Source: Streptomyces sp. NBC_01591
GTDB lineage: Bacteria > Actinomycetota > Actinomycetes > Streptomycetales > Streptomycetaceae
Direction of reading: 5' to 3'
Assembly (NCBI RefSeq): GCF_035918155.1
Contig: NZ_CP109327.1
Coordinates: 6,014,001-6,078,000, forward strand
Length of the DNA stretch: 64,000 nucleotides
Under the pieces are notes generated by a model. The model ran no database searches. It worked only from the letters and a program-made list of their open reading frames with translations, and was not told the DNA's origin. The translations under genes were made by a program, and so were the position numbers. Below are positions 18,681-27,905 of this stretch, in pieces. Numbering within the stretch: the first letter of the stretch is position 1; each line of letters begins with the position of its first letter.

Positions 18681-19226
18681 GTGATCGTCACGCTGATCGT
18701 GCTCTGCGAAGTCGCCTTCTGGGTGCTGCTGGCCGTGGGGCTCGCGCTGAGGTACCCGGCGAAGAAGCCGAGGCTGGGCGCGGCCGTGCTGCTGTGCGAG
18801 CCGCTGCTGGAGGTCGTGCTGCTGGTGGTGACCGCCATCGACCTGAAGAACGGGGCGCAGCCCGACTGGAAGCACGGGCTCGCCGCGGTCTACATCGGTT
18901 TCACGGTGGGGCTCGGCCACTCCACGATCCGCTGGGTCGACGCCCGGGTGGCGCACCGCTTCGCGGGCGGACCGCCGCCGGTGAAACCGCCGAAGTACGG
19001 CATGGCACGCGCGGCGCACGAGTGGAAGGTCGCGGCGCGGTGGACGGTCGCGGCGGTGACCGCGATGGCGCTGCTCCAGGCGGCCGTCTGGTACGTGGGC
19101 GGGGACGGCGATGTGTCGTCGTTGCAGGCGTGGCAGCAGAAGATGCTGTTCGTGATCGGGCTCAACGTGGTCATCGCGGGCAGCTACACGTTGTTCCCGA
19201 AGGCGGCGCCGGGGCCGTCGCGCTGA
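18681..19226 (+). CDS. Uncharacterised membrane protein
   Basis: I do not recognise a named family. It has 181 residues from GTG 18681, which has GGGGAAGGAG eight bases upstream. Four hydrophobic segments are visible, around residues 1-23, 31-52, 65-85 and 125-175, separated by basic loops (RYPAKKPR, KPPKYGMARAAHEWK). Its 5' end diverges from the kinase gene across 88 bp that should hold both promoters. It is encoded tail to tail with the cobalamin adenosyltransferase. Confidence 0.8.
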   Translation: MIVTLIVLCEVAFWVLLAVGLALRYPAKKPRLGAAVLLCEPLLEVVLLVVTAIDLKNGAQPDWKHGLAAVYIGFTVGLGHSTIRWVDARVAHRFAGGPPPVKPPKYGMARAAHEWKVAARWTVAAVTAMALLQAAVWYVGGDGDVSSLQAWQQKMLFVIGLNVVIAGSYTLFPKAAPGPSR

Positions 19227-19259
19227 CCCCGGCCCGTCCCGGTTCGCGGACCGGGACGG

Positions 19260-19847
19260 CTACCGCTCGCCGCCCGGAACCCACAGCACGTCGCCGACCT
19301 CCTTGTTCGCCGTCCTCGCGAGGATGAACAGCAGGTCGGAGAGGCGGTTGAGATACGTCGCGGTCAGCGCGTTCATCACCTCGCCGTGCACCTCCAGCGC
19401 CGTCCAGGTGGACCGCTCCGCGCGCCGGACCACCGTGCACGCCTGGTGGAGCAGCGCCGCCCCCGGCGTACCACCGGGCAGGATGAAGCTGCGCAGCTTC
19501 TCCAGCTGCTCCAGGAAGTGGTCGCAGTCCGCCTCCAGGCTGTCGATGTAGCTCTGTTCCACCCGCAACGGTGGGGCCATTTTTTTTAGCAGCGCCGGGT
19601 CCTCGACGACCGGGGTCGACAGATCCGCGCCCACGTCGAACAGGTCGTTCTGCACACGGACGAGGACCTTCACGACCTCCTCGGAGAGCTGCCCGAGCGC
19701 GATCGCGGTACCGATGACGGCATTGGCCTCGTTGGTGTCGGCGTACGCGGAGATCCGCAGATCGGTCTTGGCGGTCCGGCTCATGTCGCCGAGGGCGGTG
19801 GTGCCCTGGTCGCCGGTGCGCGTGTAGATACGTGTCAGATTGACCAT
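19260..19847 (-). CDS. Corrinoid adenosyltransferase, PduO type
   Basis: The enzyme transfers the adenosyl group of ATP to cob(I)alamin to give coenzyme B12, needed by mutases such as IcmA. It has 195 residues. The ATP-binding N-terminus IYTRTGDQGTTALGD, the NEANAVIG helix and the C-terminal YLNRLSDLLFILAR stretch with its invariant Arg and Asp are typical of PduO. An odd feature is a run of eight A residues (19580-19587 as T on the plus strand) inside codons CTA AAA AAA ATG, with rare Leu and Lys codons for this genome. Confidence 0.93.
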   Translation of the reverse strand: MVNLTRIYTRTGDQGTTALGDMSRTAKTDLRISAYADTNEANAVIGTAIALGQLSEEVVKVLVRVQNDLFDVGADLSTPVVEDPALLKKMAPPLRVEQSYIDSLEADCDHFLEQLEKLRSFILPGGTPGAALLHQACTVVRRAERSTWTALEVHGEVMNALTATYLNRLSDLLFILARTANKEVGDVLWVPGGER

Positions 19848-19856
19848 GCCGTCAGG

Positions 19857-20605
19857 CTAGTGCCCCACCCGGCGGAAGACCCGGGCACCCACCGCCACGG
19901 CCGCGACCGCGAAGACGACCGCCATCACTGCCCCGTACAGCATGTGCGAGGTGGCGTACGAGCCCACGTACGCGTCCCGCACCGCGTCCACGAGATAGCG
20001 CAACGGTGTGAAGCGCGACGTGATGTCCAGCCACGCCGGTCCCAGAGTCATCGGCAGCATCAGGCCGGAGAGCAGCATCGCCGGCATGGTCACCGCGTTG
20101 ATGACGGGTCCGAACTCCTGCGGCGTCGCCACCTTCATGGCCAGCGCGTAGGACAGCGAGGCCAGCGCGACCGTGAGCAGACCGACGAACGCGAAACCGA
20201 TCAGCACCCCGGGCAGGGGCGCGCGCAGGCCCATGAGCAGGGCGGCCAGCACCAGCAGCACCGCCTGGAGCATGAAGAGCAGGGCGTCCCGCAGGACCCG
20301 GCCCAGCAGCAGCGCCAGTCTGCTGACCGGCGTCACCCGCATCCGCTCCACGACCCCCGTGGACTTCTCGACGATGATCGAGAATCCGGCGAACGAGGCA
20401 CCGAACAGGGCGAGTTGAAGCAGCAGTCCGGGGATCAGGACCTGCCAGGAGTCGCCGGACGAGCCGAGCGGCAGACCGTCGAGGAGCGGGCCGAAGAAGA
20501 GCAGGTACAGCAGCGGCATCAGTACGCCGAAGAGCATCTGGAAGCGGGAGCGCAGGGTCTGGCGGGCGTAGCGCCCGAAGACGAGCGCGATGTCATGGAG
20601 AAGCA

Positions 20606-20606
<1 letters not shown>
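19857..20606 (-). CDS. ABC-2 type transporter permease
   Basis: This is the membrane part of an exporter. It has 249 residues with six hydrophobic segments in the ABC-2 arrangement, beginning MLLHDIALVFGRYARQTLRS. The region VEKSTGVVERMRVTPVSR, with the RMRVTPVSR-type coupling sequence, resembles drug or polyketide exporters of the DrrB type. Its start codon overlaps the stop of the ATPase gene (TGATG), so the two form a coupled pair. Substrate unknown. Confidence 0.9.
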
Positions 20607-21397
<791 letters not shown>

Positions 21398-21421
21398 AGT
21401 GACCACAAAAACAGAGTCGCT

Positions 21422-21449
21422 TGAAAAATGCAATGACACCAATTTTTCA
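21422..21449. promoter_or_regulatory. Inverted repeat between ABC exporter and TetR gene, candidate operator
   Basis: TGAAAAAT (21422-21429) and ATTTTTCA (21442-21449) are perfectly complementary across 12 bases. The repeat is AT-rich in GC-rich DNA and sits between the two divergent start codons, as expected for the operator of the TetR regulator. Confidence 0.6.
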
Positions 21450-21480
21450 TCGGCTCACGCACCGGCCCTACGATGGGCGG

Positions 21481-22122
21481 ATGGCTGAGGGACTCAGGGA
21501 ACGCAAGAAGCGCCAGGCCAGGCAGCACATCTCGGACCTCGCGACCGGGCTGTTCCTGGAGCGCGGTTTCGTCACGGTGACCGTCGCCGAGATCGCCGAG
21601 CTGGCGGACGTCTCCGTCAACACCGTCTACAACTACTTCCCCGCCAAGGAGGACCTCTTCCTCGACCGGATGAAGGGCGTCACCCAGCGGGTGGCCCGCT
21701 TCGTCCGCGCCCGTGACAAGGGGGAGTCGGCGGCCGAGGCGGTGCTGCGGGAGCTGCGGGCCCTGGTCGTCGCGGTGTCGCCGGAACTCGGACTGATGGA
21801 CGGCTTCGCCGACTTCATGCGGGTCATCGAGGAGGCGCCCACGCTCCAGGCCCGCCTCGGCCGCCTCCAGCAGGAGGTGCTGGACGCCGTCGTCACGACC
21901 CTCCGTGAGGAGGTGGGCGCGACGGCGGACGATCCGCTGCCGGGCCTGGTGGGTGGTCAGCTCGCCTGGATCGAGGGGGCCCTCGTCGGCCACATCAGCC
22001 AGGAGATGCTGGCCGGGCGCAAGGCGGCCGAGGTCTCGCGCGACGCGCTCGTCCTGCTCGACGAGATCGAGGACCTTCTCGGCGAAAAGGTCCTCAACTA
22101 CGCCCGGCGCGCCGCCGAATGA
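21481..22122 (+). CDS. TetR-family regulator of the adjacent ABC exporter
   Basis: It has 213 residues from ATG 21481. The N-terminal helix-turn-helix is [51 protein letters not shown] in outline (residues 8-60), a standard TetR_N domain. The remainder is an all-helical ligand domain. Divergent orientation to the exporter and the palindrome in the shared 83-bp gap argue for local repression that is released by the exported compound. The ligand is unknown. Confidence 0.92.
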   Translation: MAEGLRERKKRQARQHISDLATGLFLERGFVTVTVAEIAELADVSVNTVYNYFPAKEDLFLDRMKGVTQRVARFVRARDKGESAAEAVLRELRALVVAVSPELGLMDGFADFMRVIEEAPTLQARLGRLQQEVLDAVVTTLREEVGATADDPLPGLVGGQLAWIEGALVGHISQEMLAGRKAAEVSRDALVLLDEIEDLLGEKVLNYARRAAE

Positions 22123-22287
22123 GGTGTCCCGGTGTGATGTCCGTCATGTGAGACGTGACGCGCATCTCTTCACGGCCCCAGCGCCCCTCACGGGTACTAA
22201 TCTCCGCCGGAGAGCATATGAAAAACCGTTGAGACCGGCCGTGCAGGGACCAGCTGCAGAGGCGAACAGAAACCAAGGGGTGCAGAC

Positions 22288-23136
22288 GTGGCCAGGAAGC
22301 TCGCCGTCATCGGAGCCGGACTCATGGGGTCCGGCATCGCGCAGGTCTCCGCCCAGGCGGGCTGGGACGTGGTGCTGCGCGACGTCACCGACGAGGCCCT
22401 GGCCCGTGGACGTGACGGAATCAAGGCCTCGTACGACAAGTTCGTCTCCAAGGGCAAGCTGGAAGCGGCCGACGCCGAGGCCGCGCTCGCCCGCATCACG
22501 ACCACCACCGACCTCGATGCGGTCGCCGACGCGGATGTCGTCGTCGAGGCCGTCTTCGAGAAGCTGGAGGTCAAGCACGAGATCTTCCGGGCACTCGACA
22601 AGATCGTCCGGGACGACGCCGTCCTCGCCTCCAACACCTCCGCCATCCCGATCACCAAGATCGCGGCCGTGACGGAGCGCCCCGAGCGCGTCGTCGGTGT
22701 GCACTTCTTCTCGCCGGTCCCGATGATGCAGCTCTGCGAACTCGTACGCGGCTACAAGACCAGCGACGAAACCCTCGCCACCGCACGGGAGTTCGCCGAG
22801 TCCGTCGGCAAGACCTGCATCGTCGTCAACCGCGACGTCGCCGGCTTCGTCACCACCCGGCTGATCTCGGCACTCGTCGTCGAGGCCGCCAAGCTGTACG
22901 AGTCGGGCGTCGCCTCGGCCGAGGACATCGACATCGCCTGCAAGCTGGGCTTCGGCCACGCCATGGGCCCGCTCGCCACGGCCGACCTGACCGGCGTCGA
23001 CATCCTGCTGCACGCCACGAGCAATATCTACACCGAGTCGCAGGACGAGAAGTTCGCCGCGCCGGAGCTGATGCGCCGGATGGTGGATGCAGGTGACATC
23101 GGCCGCAAGAGCGGGCAGGGCTTCTACACGTACTGA
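22288..23136 (+). CDS. 3-hydroxybutyryl-CoA dehydrogenase
   Basis: This NAD(P)-dependent enzyme interconverts 3-hydroxybutyryl-CoA and acetoacetyl-CoA in butyrate-type and ethylmalonyl-CoA metabolism. It has 282 residues, typical of the stand-alone form. The nucleotide-binding fingerprint is VIGAGLMGSGIAQV at the N-terminus. The catalytic His is in GVHFFSPVPMMQLCELV and the Asn in ASNTSAIPI. GFGHAMGPLATADLTGVD marks the C-terminal domain. GTG start after AAGGGG. It fits functionally with the thiolase at 39300 and IcmA at 56729. Confidence 0.95.
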   Translation: MARKLAVIGAGLMGSGIAQVSAQAGWDVVLRDVTDEALARGRDGIKASYDKFVSKGKLEAADAEAALARITTTTDLDAVADADVVVEAVFEKLEVKHEIFRALDKIVRDDAVLASNTSAIPITKIAAVTERPERVVGVHFFSPVPMMQLCELVRGYKTSDETLATAREFAESVGKTCIVVNRDVAGFVTTRLISALVVEAAKLYESGVASAEDIDIACKLGFGHAMGPLATADLTGVDILLHATSNIYTESQDEKFAAPELMRRMVDAGDIGRKSGQGFYTY

Positions 23137-23147
23137 TCGTTTTCGGT

Positions 23148-23186
23148 CCTCCGGTTGCCTGATCTGCCGTCGGTCAGGCCTGGAGG
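23148..23186 (+). terminator. Probable terminator after the 3-hydroxybutyryl-CoA dehydrogenase gene
   Basis: CCTCC (23148-23152) with GGAGG (23182-23186) and GCCTGA (23157-23162) with TCAGGC (23174-23179) can form a two-part stem just after the stop codon. Confidence 0.45.
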
Positions 23187-23293
23187 TCCGGGGGGAGTCT
23201 CCCGGAATCAGTGGGTCCGAGCGGGCCCTCGCCGCGCCTCAGTCACTCCACGGAGTGAATTCGGTATCGGTTCGCTTACAGACGGAAACTTCC

Positions 23294-23327
23294 CTGTCTC
23301 TGTCGCAGTCAGTTGTGGGAGAGACAG
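23294..23327 (+). repeat. Inverted repeat in the leader of the STAS gene
   Basis: CTGTCTCT (23294-23301) and AGAGACAG (23320-23327) are complementary over 8 bp, about 45 bases before the start codon. It could be an operator or a leader hairpin. Confidence 0.4.
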
Positions 23328-23372
23328 AACAGACAGACGAACCATGCCACGGAGCATTCCAGGGGAGCGCAT

Positions 23373-23696
23373 ATGCACATCAGGGGCGACCACGCCGAGC
23401 TGGTCGTCGGGGGCCGCCTCGACGTCCGAAGCGCGGCGGACGCCCGTACGGCCCTGCACTCGGCCCTCGACGACGGTGTCGGCGACCTGGTGCTCGACCT
23501 GACCGAGCTGGATTCCTGGGACGCCACCGGACTCGGCGTCATCATGGGCGCACACCGCCGGGCCGGACGGGCCGGGCGGCGGCTGGTGCTCCGCGGCGTG
23601 CCGCCGCAGATGCAGCGCCTGCTGGTGGCGACCCGGCTGCACCGCATCCTGGCCATCGAGGGCGGAATCGCCGCGGACTCGCTGCCGCGCGTGTAG
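23373..23696 (+). CDS. STAS-domain anti-sigma factor antagonist
   Basis: It has 107 residues from ATG 23373, preceded by AGGGGAGCGCAT. A single STAS domain covers the protein. The conserved loop with the phosphorylatable serine position is in LDSWDATGLGVIMG, where Ser is replaced by Ala-Thr: D-A-T-G-L rather than D-S-x-G. The Thr may serve as phospho-acceptor. Such proteins bind anti-sigma kinases and release sigma factors. No anti-sigma or sigma gene is adjacent, so the partner is unknown. Confidence 0.88.
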   Translation: MHIRGDHAELVVGGRLDVRSAADARTALHSALDDGVGDLVLDLTELDSWDATGLGVIMGAHRRAGRAGRRLVLRGVPPQMQRLLVATRLHRILAIEGGIAADSLPRV

Positions 23697-23912
23697 CGGC
23701 GTGCGCCGCGACCGAAAGCGCGCAATCCGCACGAGAACGCGCGCTTCGGACGGCGTGACCCCCCGACTGTGCGGGGACCCCGTGCGACGGTCTAGGGTTC
23801 GGCCCGTCCGCCGATTGACGAACCCACCTGGCGGACACCGGACCAGAAGCGACAGCGGGGCGTGCGAGGCCGGGAGGGGCAATCGTGCGCGACGCGTCTG
23901 GGGGCTTTGGCG

Positions 23913-26408
23913 ATGGACCCGACACACCGGGGACCGGAACAGTACGGCCGGGACAACGACAGCTTCGGCGAGGGGCCCGGCCGCAGACGGCCGGCCCGTG
24001 ACCAGCTGACCCCGGATCCCGGTCAGCCGACGCCGGCACAGGCGCGCGTCGTCCGGCTCATATCGGGCGACTACCTCCTCACCGTCAACCCGGTCGACGG
24101 CAGCGAGGTCGAGCTGTGCCCGCCGGGGGAGCAGCCCGGTCCTCCGGCCCGGCGCACCGCGACCGGGCGCGCCGACCGCGAACGCGCCACCGCGCCGCCC
24201 GTACCGCCGGGCCCGCCCGCCCCCCAACTGCCGCTCCTGGAGCGTGCGCAGGAGCGCGAACGGCTGGTGCGCCTGCTGGCCCAGGGCCGCTCGGTGCGGC
24301 TCACGGGACCGGCCGGATCCGGCCGTACGGCACTGCTGGACGCCGTCGCGGCCGACTGCGCCGACCTCGCACCGGACGGAGTCGTACGGCTCAACGGCTA
24401 CAAGCGCACCGCCGCCGACCTGCTGTACGGGCTCTTCGAGGCCGTCCACGACGCGCCGCTGCACCGACCCGACCGCGCCGGTCTGCTCGACAAGGTCCGG
24501 AGCATCGGCGCCGTCGTCCTGCTCGACGACCTGGAGTTCGGCGGGGCCGCGCTGGAGGAGCTGCTCGACGCGACACCGGAGTGCGCCTTCCTGTTCGCGA
24601 CGGTTCCGGACGTCGCCGCACCCACCACGGACTCGCACCTCGAAGAGGTCTTCCTCGCGGGCCTCGGCCGCAGCGCCGCGGTCGAGCTGCTGGAGCGGGC
24701 CGTCGAGCGTCCGCTCACCGACGAGGAGGCGAACTGGGCGGGAGACCTCTGGTTCGAGTCCGAGGGACTGCCGCTGCGCTTCGTCCAGGCGGGCGCCCTG
24801 CTGCGCCAGCGCGACGTGCTGCGCACCGACCCCGAGGCGTACGGCGAGTACGGCGGCCGCGACGGCATGCCCGCGGACATCCCCTTCGGGCACGACCAGG
24901 CCGTCGACGGCGTCCACGTACCGCTGCCCAGCCTCGGGGAGGGCGCGGCACCCGCCGCACTGCTCGCCTCACGGCTGAGCGGTCCCGCCCGCGACACCCT
25001 GCGCTTCGCGGTGGCCCTCGGCGGCGAGGTGCCGCACCAGGCGCATCTGCCGGCGCTCATCGGGGACACCCACGCGGACGCCGCGCTCGGTGAGCTGGCC
25101 GGCTGCGGGCTGCTCTCCCCGGCCGGTTCCCGCTACCGGCTGGCCGCCGGTGTCGTCACCCAGCTGGAAGCCGCCGGATACGGCGAGGACACCACCGACC
25201 GGGCCCGGACCGCGGCCCAGCACTACGCCTGGTGGGCCGGTCACCCCTCGGTCACCCCCGAGCGGGTGACGGCCGAGGGCGACGCCGTCATCGCGGCGAT
25301 GGCGCAGCTGGTGCCCGGCGACGGGGCGGGGCAGACCAGCGTGGCCGTCCTGCTGGCCCGCAGCGCCTCTCCGGCCTTCGCGGCGGGCCTGCACTGGGGA
25401 GCCTGGGAGAAGGCACTGCGGATCGGCCAGGAGGCCGCCAGGATCGCCGGGGAGGTCGCCGAAGAGGCGTACTTCCACCATGAGTTGGGCGTTCTCGCGC
25501 TCCTCGCCGGCAATCCGGACCGGGCCAGGGCCGAACTGGAGACCTCGATCGGCATGCGCGGGGCGCTCGCCGACAAGTCCGGCGCGGTGGCCGGACGGCG
25601 CGCCCTCGCGCTGGTCGCGGACCGTACCGGCGGCCCGTTGCCCGTCGTCCTCACCCCGCCGGGAGACGAGCTGCCGGTCCCGCGGACCGAGGAGCCGCCG
25701 ACATCGCCCACCCGCGCGGCGCCGTCCGTGACGCAGACGCTGTCGGGGTCGTACGAGGGCGCCACCGCGGTGATATCGCGGCAGAGCGCCCCCAAGGCCG
25801 CCGGGGGCGCACGGGGAGGCCGCTTCTCGGCGCTCGCCGGGGCCCGGCGCAACCTGGTCGCGACGGCAGCGGGCGTACTCCTGACCGGCGTGCTCGGCAC
25901 GGTGGTGGCGCTGGGACTCACCTCCGGCGACGACGACGTCCAGGGGAACCAGGACGTCACCACCGAGCAGTCGCAGAGCCAGGACGGCGGCGAGGACGAG
26001 GTCCCGGCCGACAGCCCGGAGGAAGGTTCGACGCCCGGCGACACGGCACCCGGCTCCAGCGCGGCGACGCCCGGCCCGTCGGGCAGCGAGATCACGCCGA
26101 GCGGCAGCGGTACGCCGTCCTCGGACCCCTCGGGACCGAGCGGCACCCCGTCGTCGGACACGCCGTCCAGCGGCAGGCCGACGTCGGACAAGCCGACCAA
26201 GTCGCCGAGCCCGACGAAGTCGCCCACGTCGACGAAGTCGCCCAGCCCGACCGCGAGTCCGACGGACACCGGATCCCCGACCCCGACGGACACGGCCACC
26301 GAGCCCGAGCCGTCCTCGCCCGACACCTCCGACTCGGCGAGCGGGCCCTCCTCCTCCTCCTCGTCATCGGCGGCGGCGAGTGCGGACAGCAGCCCGACGG
26401 TGGCCTGA
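23913..26408 (+). CDS. Large ATPase-like protein with one membrane helix and a Ser/Thr/Pro-rich tail
   Basis: It has 831 residues from ATG 23913. A basic, Pro-rich N-terminus is followed by an ATPase-like domain. Its P-loop reads GPAGSGRTALLDAV, with Arg at the usual Lys position, and VVLLDDLEFGG could be a Walker B. A helical region (about 300-580) resembles the repeats that follow STAND-type ATPases. One membrane helix lies at about 645-670 (NLVATAAGVLLTGVLGTVVALGL). The last 155 residues are low-complexity, first acidic and then KSPSPTKSP-type repeats, presumably outside the cell. Function unknown; a regulatory or surface-sensing role is a guess. Confidence 0.75.
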   Translation: MDPTHRGPEQYGRDNDSFGEGPGRRRPARDQLTPDPGQPTPAQARVVRLISGDYLLTVNPVDGSEVELCPPGEQPGPPARRTATGRADRERATAPPVPPGPPAPQLPLLERAQERERLVRLLAQGRSVRLTGPAGSGRTALLDAVAADCADLAPDGVVRLNGYKRTAADLLYGLFEAVHDAPLHRPDRAGLLDKVRSIGAVVLLDDLEFGGAALEELLDATPECAFLFATVPDVAAPTTDSHLEEVFLAGLGRSAAVELLERAVERPLTDEEANWAGDLWFESEGLPLRFVQAGALLRQRDVLRTDPEAYGEYGGRDGMPADIPFGHDQAVDGVHVPLPSLGEGAAPAALLASRLSGPARDTLRFAVALGGEVPHQAHLPALIGDTHADAALGELAGCGLLSPAGSRYRLAAGVVTQLEAAGYGEDTTDRARTAAQHYAWWAGHPSVTPERVTAEGDAVIAAMAQLVPGDGAGQTSVAVLLARSASPAFAAGLHWGAWEKALRIGQEAARIAGEVAEEAYFHHELGVLALLAGNPDRARAELETSIGMRGALADKSGAVAGRRALALVADRTGGPLPVVLTPPGDELPVPRTEEPPTSPTRAAPSVTQTLSGSYEGATAVISRQSAPKAAGGARGGRFSALAGARRNLVATAAGVLLTGVLGTVVALGLTSGDDDVQGNQDVTTEQSQSQDGGEDEVPADSPEEGSTPGDTAPGSSAATPGPSGSEITPSGSGTPSSDPSGPSGTPSSDTPSSGRPTSDKPTKSPSPTKSPTSTKSPSPTASPTDTGSPTPTDTATEPEPSSPDTSDSASGPSSSSSSSAAASADSSPTVA

Positions 26409-26424
26409 GCCGCCCCGGAAGCAG

Positions 26425-26461
26425 CGAACGCCGGACGCGTGACACACACGTCCGGCGTTCG
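26425..26461. terminator. Bidirectional terminator between convergent genes
   Basis: CGAACGCCGGACG, 11-base loop, CGTCCGGCGTTCG: a perfect 13-bp stem located between the stop codons of the ATPase-like gene and nucS. Confidence 0.85.
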
Positions 26462-26495
26462 GGAGCAGAGGAGAACGGGAGGGGAGCGGGAAGGG

Positions 26496-27167
26496 TCAGA
26501 ACAGCCGCAGCTTGTCGTCCTCGATGCCGCGCATCGCGTCGTAGTCGAGAACGACACAGCCGATCCCGCGGTCCGTCGCCAGCACCCGCGCCTGCGGCTT
26601 GATCTCCTGGGCCGCGAAGATGCCCTTCACCGGGGCGAGGTGCGGATCGCGGTTGAGCAGTTCCAGATAGCGGGTCAGCTGCTCCACGCCGTCGATGTCG
26701 CCGCGCCGCTTCAGCTCCACGGCGACGGTCTGGCCGTCGGCGTCCCGGCACAGGATGTCGACCGGTCCGATGGCGGTGAAGTACTCGCGGCGGATCAGGG
26801 TGTAGCCCTCGCCGAGTGTCTCGATCCGGTCGGCGAGCAGTTCCTGCAGATGCGCTTCGACGCCGTCCTTGATGAGACCGGGGTCGACACCCAGCTCATG
26901 GGACGAGTCATGGAGGATCTCCTCCATCGTGATGATCAGTTTCTCGCCCGCTTTGTTCACCACGGTCCAGACGCCCGCGGTGTCGTCGGTGCCCTCCTTG
27001 AGGGTGCAGGGCGGTGACATCCAGTTGAGGGGTTTGTACGCCCTGTCGTCGGCGTGGATCGACACGCTCCCGTCCGCCTTCACGAGGATCAGACGGGGAG
27101 CGGAGGGCAGGTGGGCCGTGAGCCGGCCGGCGTAGTCCACGGAGCAGCGGGCGATGACGAGACGCAT
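26496..27167 (-). CDS. nucS: Mismatch-specific endonuclease NucS
   Basis: NucS (EndoMS) cuts DNA at mismatches and serves as the mismatch-repair nuclease in actinobacteria, which lack MutS and MutL. It has 223 residues from ATG 27167. The N-terminal DNA-binding beta domain begins [16 protein letters not shown]. The C-terminal nuclease domain carries the D-(x)n-E-x-K motif in [20 protein letters not shown] and the conserved [15 protein letters not shown] helix. The last residues end in DKLRLF, a plausible sliding-clamp contact. Alone in its transcription unit. Confidence 0.95.
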   Translation of the reverse strand: MRLVIARCSVDYAGRLTAHLPSAPRLILVKADGSVSIHADDRAYKPLNWMSPPCTLKEGTDDTAGVWTVVNKAGEKLIITMEEILHDSSHELGVDPGLIKDGVEAHLQELLADRIETLGEGYTLIRREYFTAIGPVDILCRDADGQTVAVELKRRGDIDGVEQLTRYLELLNRDPHLAPVKGIFAAQEIKPQARVLATDRGIGCVVLDYDAMRGIEDDKLRLF

Positions 27168-27437
27168 GGTCGGCAACGCTACTCGACGAGAGGTACTCCA
27201 CGCGATTCTCCCCCTGCCTCACCCGTCACCCTGCTTGCGTTCAAGGGGTGCCGCTCGGGCTTGCCCCTCTTTGCGCCCCTTCGTTATTGGCCGGTTGTGT
27301 TCCCAATCTCCTGGTGCGGCCAGGACTGCGCCCTTACCGTGTAAGCAGGAGGTCGCCGTCCGTGTACGCTGCGTCGCCGTCCTCCTTCCCTGCCCGTAAG
27401 GCCCCGGCCCGGCGTCGGGGTCGCGAGAGGAGAACCC
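27168..27437. other. Divergent intergenic region between nucS and the SCO5389-like gene
   Basis: These 270 bp contain no gene. Promoters for nucS (minus) and the small gene at 27438 (plus) should lie here, but I see no clear consensus pair. AGGAGAACCC directly precedes the start at 27438. Confidence 0.4.
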
Positions 27438-27830
27438 ATGTCGCTCGACGTCTCACCGGCCCTGTTGGAACAGGCCGAGCGAGGCGAGGTCGACGAAGCC
27501 GACTTCGTCGACTGCGTCCGGACCTCCCTGCCCTACGCATGGGAGATGATCAGCTCGTTGGTGGCTCAGCTGAAGGTCGACGGCGGGGAGTTCGCCGACA
27601 ACCAGACGCCGCCGCCCAACGAACAGGCACGTGGTCAGCTGCTGCGCGCGCTCGCGAGTGATGCGATACGCGGCGCGCTGCAGCGGCACTTCGGGGTGCG
27701 CCTGGCATTCCAGAACTGCCACCGCGTCGCGGTGTTCCCGCTGGACTCCTCGGTCGACGAGCGTCTGGCCCGCTTCACCTCGGTGAGGGGCCAGTTGCTC
27801 AATCAGTCGCCCGAACTACGGGACTGCTAA
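27438..27830 (+). CDS. SCO5389-family small protein
   Basis: A conserved Streptomyces protein of unknown function, which I recall as the SCO5389 family. It has 130 residues with no signal peptide or membrane segment. It opens MSLDVSPALLEQAERGEVDEADFVDCVRTS as a mostly helical acidic region and ends with a mixed region FGVRLAFQNCHRVAVFPLD. AGGAGAACCC gives a strong ribosome binding site. A terminator follows seven bases after the stop. The preservation of gene order around it suggests a real cellular role. Confidence 0.85.
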   Translation: MSLDVSPALLEQAERGEVDEADFVDCVRTSLPYAWEMISSLVAQLKVDGGEFADNQTPPPNEQARGQLLRALASDAIRGALQRHFGVRLAFQNCHRVAVFPLDSSVDERLARFTSVRGQLLNQSPELRDC

Positions 27831-27836
27831 ACGCCT

Positions 27837-27884
27837 GCTGCCGTTCCGGACCGCGATCGGTGCAACTGGCTCCGGGGCGGCAGC
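27837..27884. terminator. Terminator between convergent genes
   Basis: GCTGCCG (27837-27843) pairs with CGGCAGC (27878-27884), and CCGGA (27846-27850) pairs with TCCGG (27871-27875). The nested stem lies between two convergent stop codons and is followed by GTACTTCTT. Confidence 0.7.
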
Positions 27885-27905
27885 GCCCGTACTTCTTACG
27901 ACTTG

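Noticed and set aside
26160..26280. Tandem repeats as a CRISPR or satellite
   Set aside because: They encode the KSPSP/TKSPT tail of the ATPase-like protein and stay in frame.
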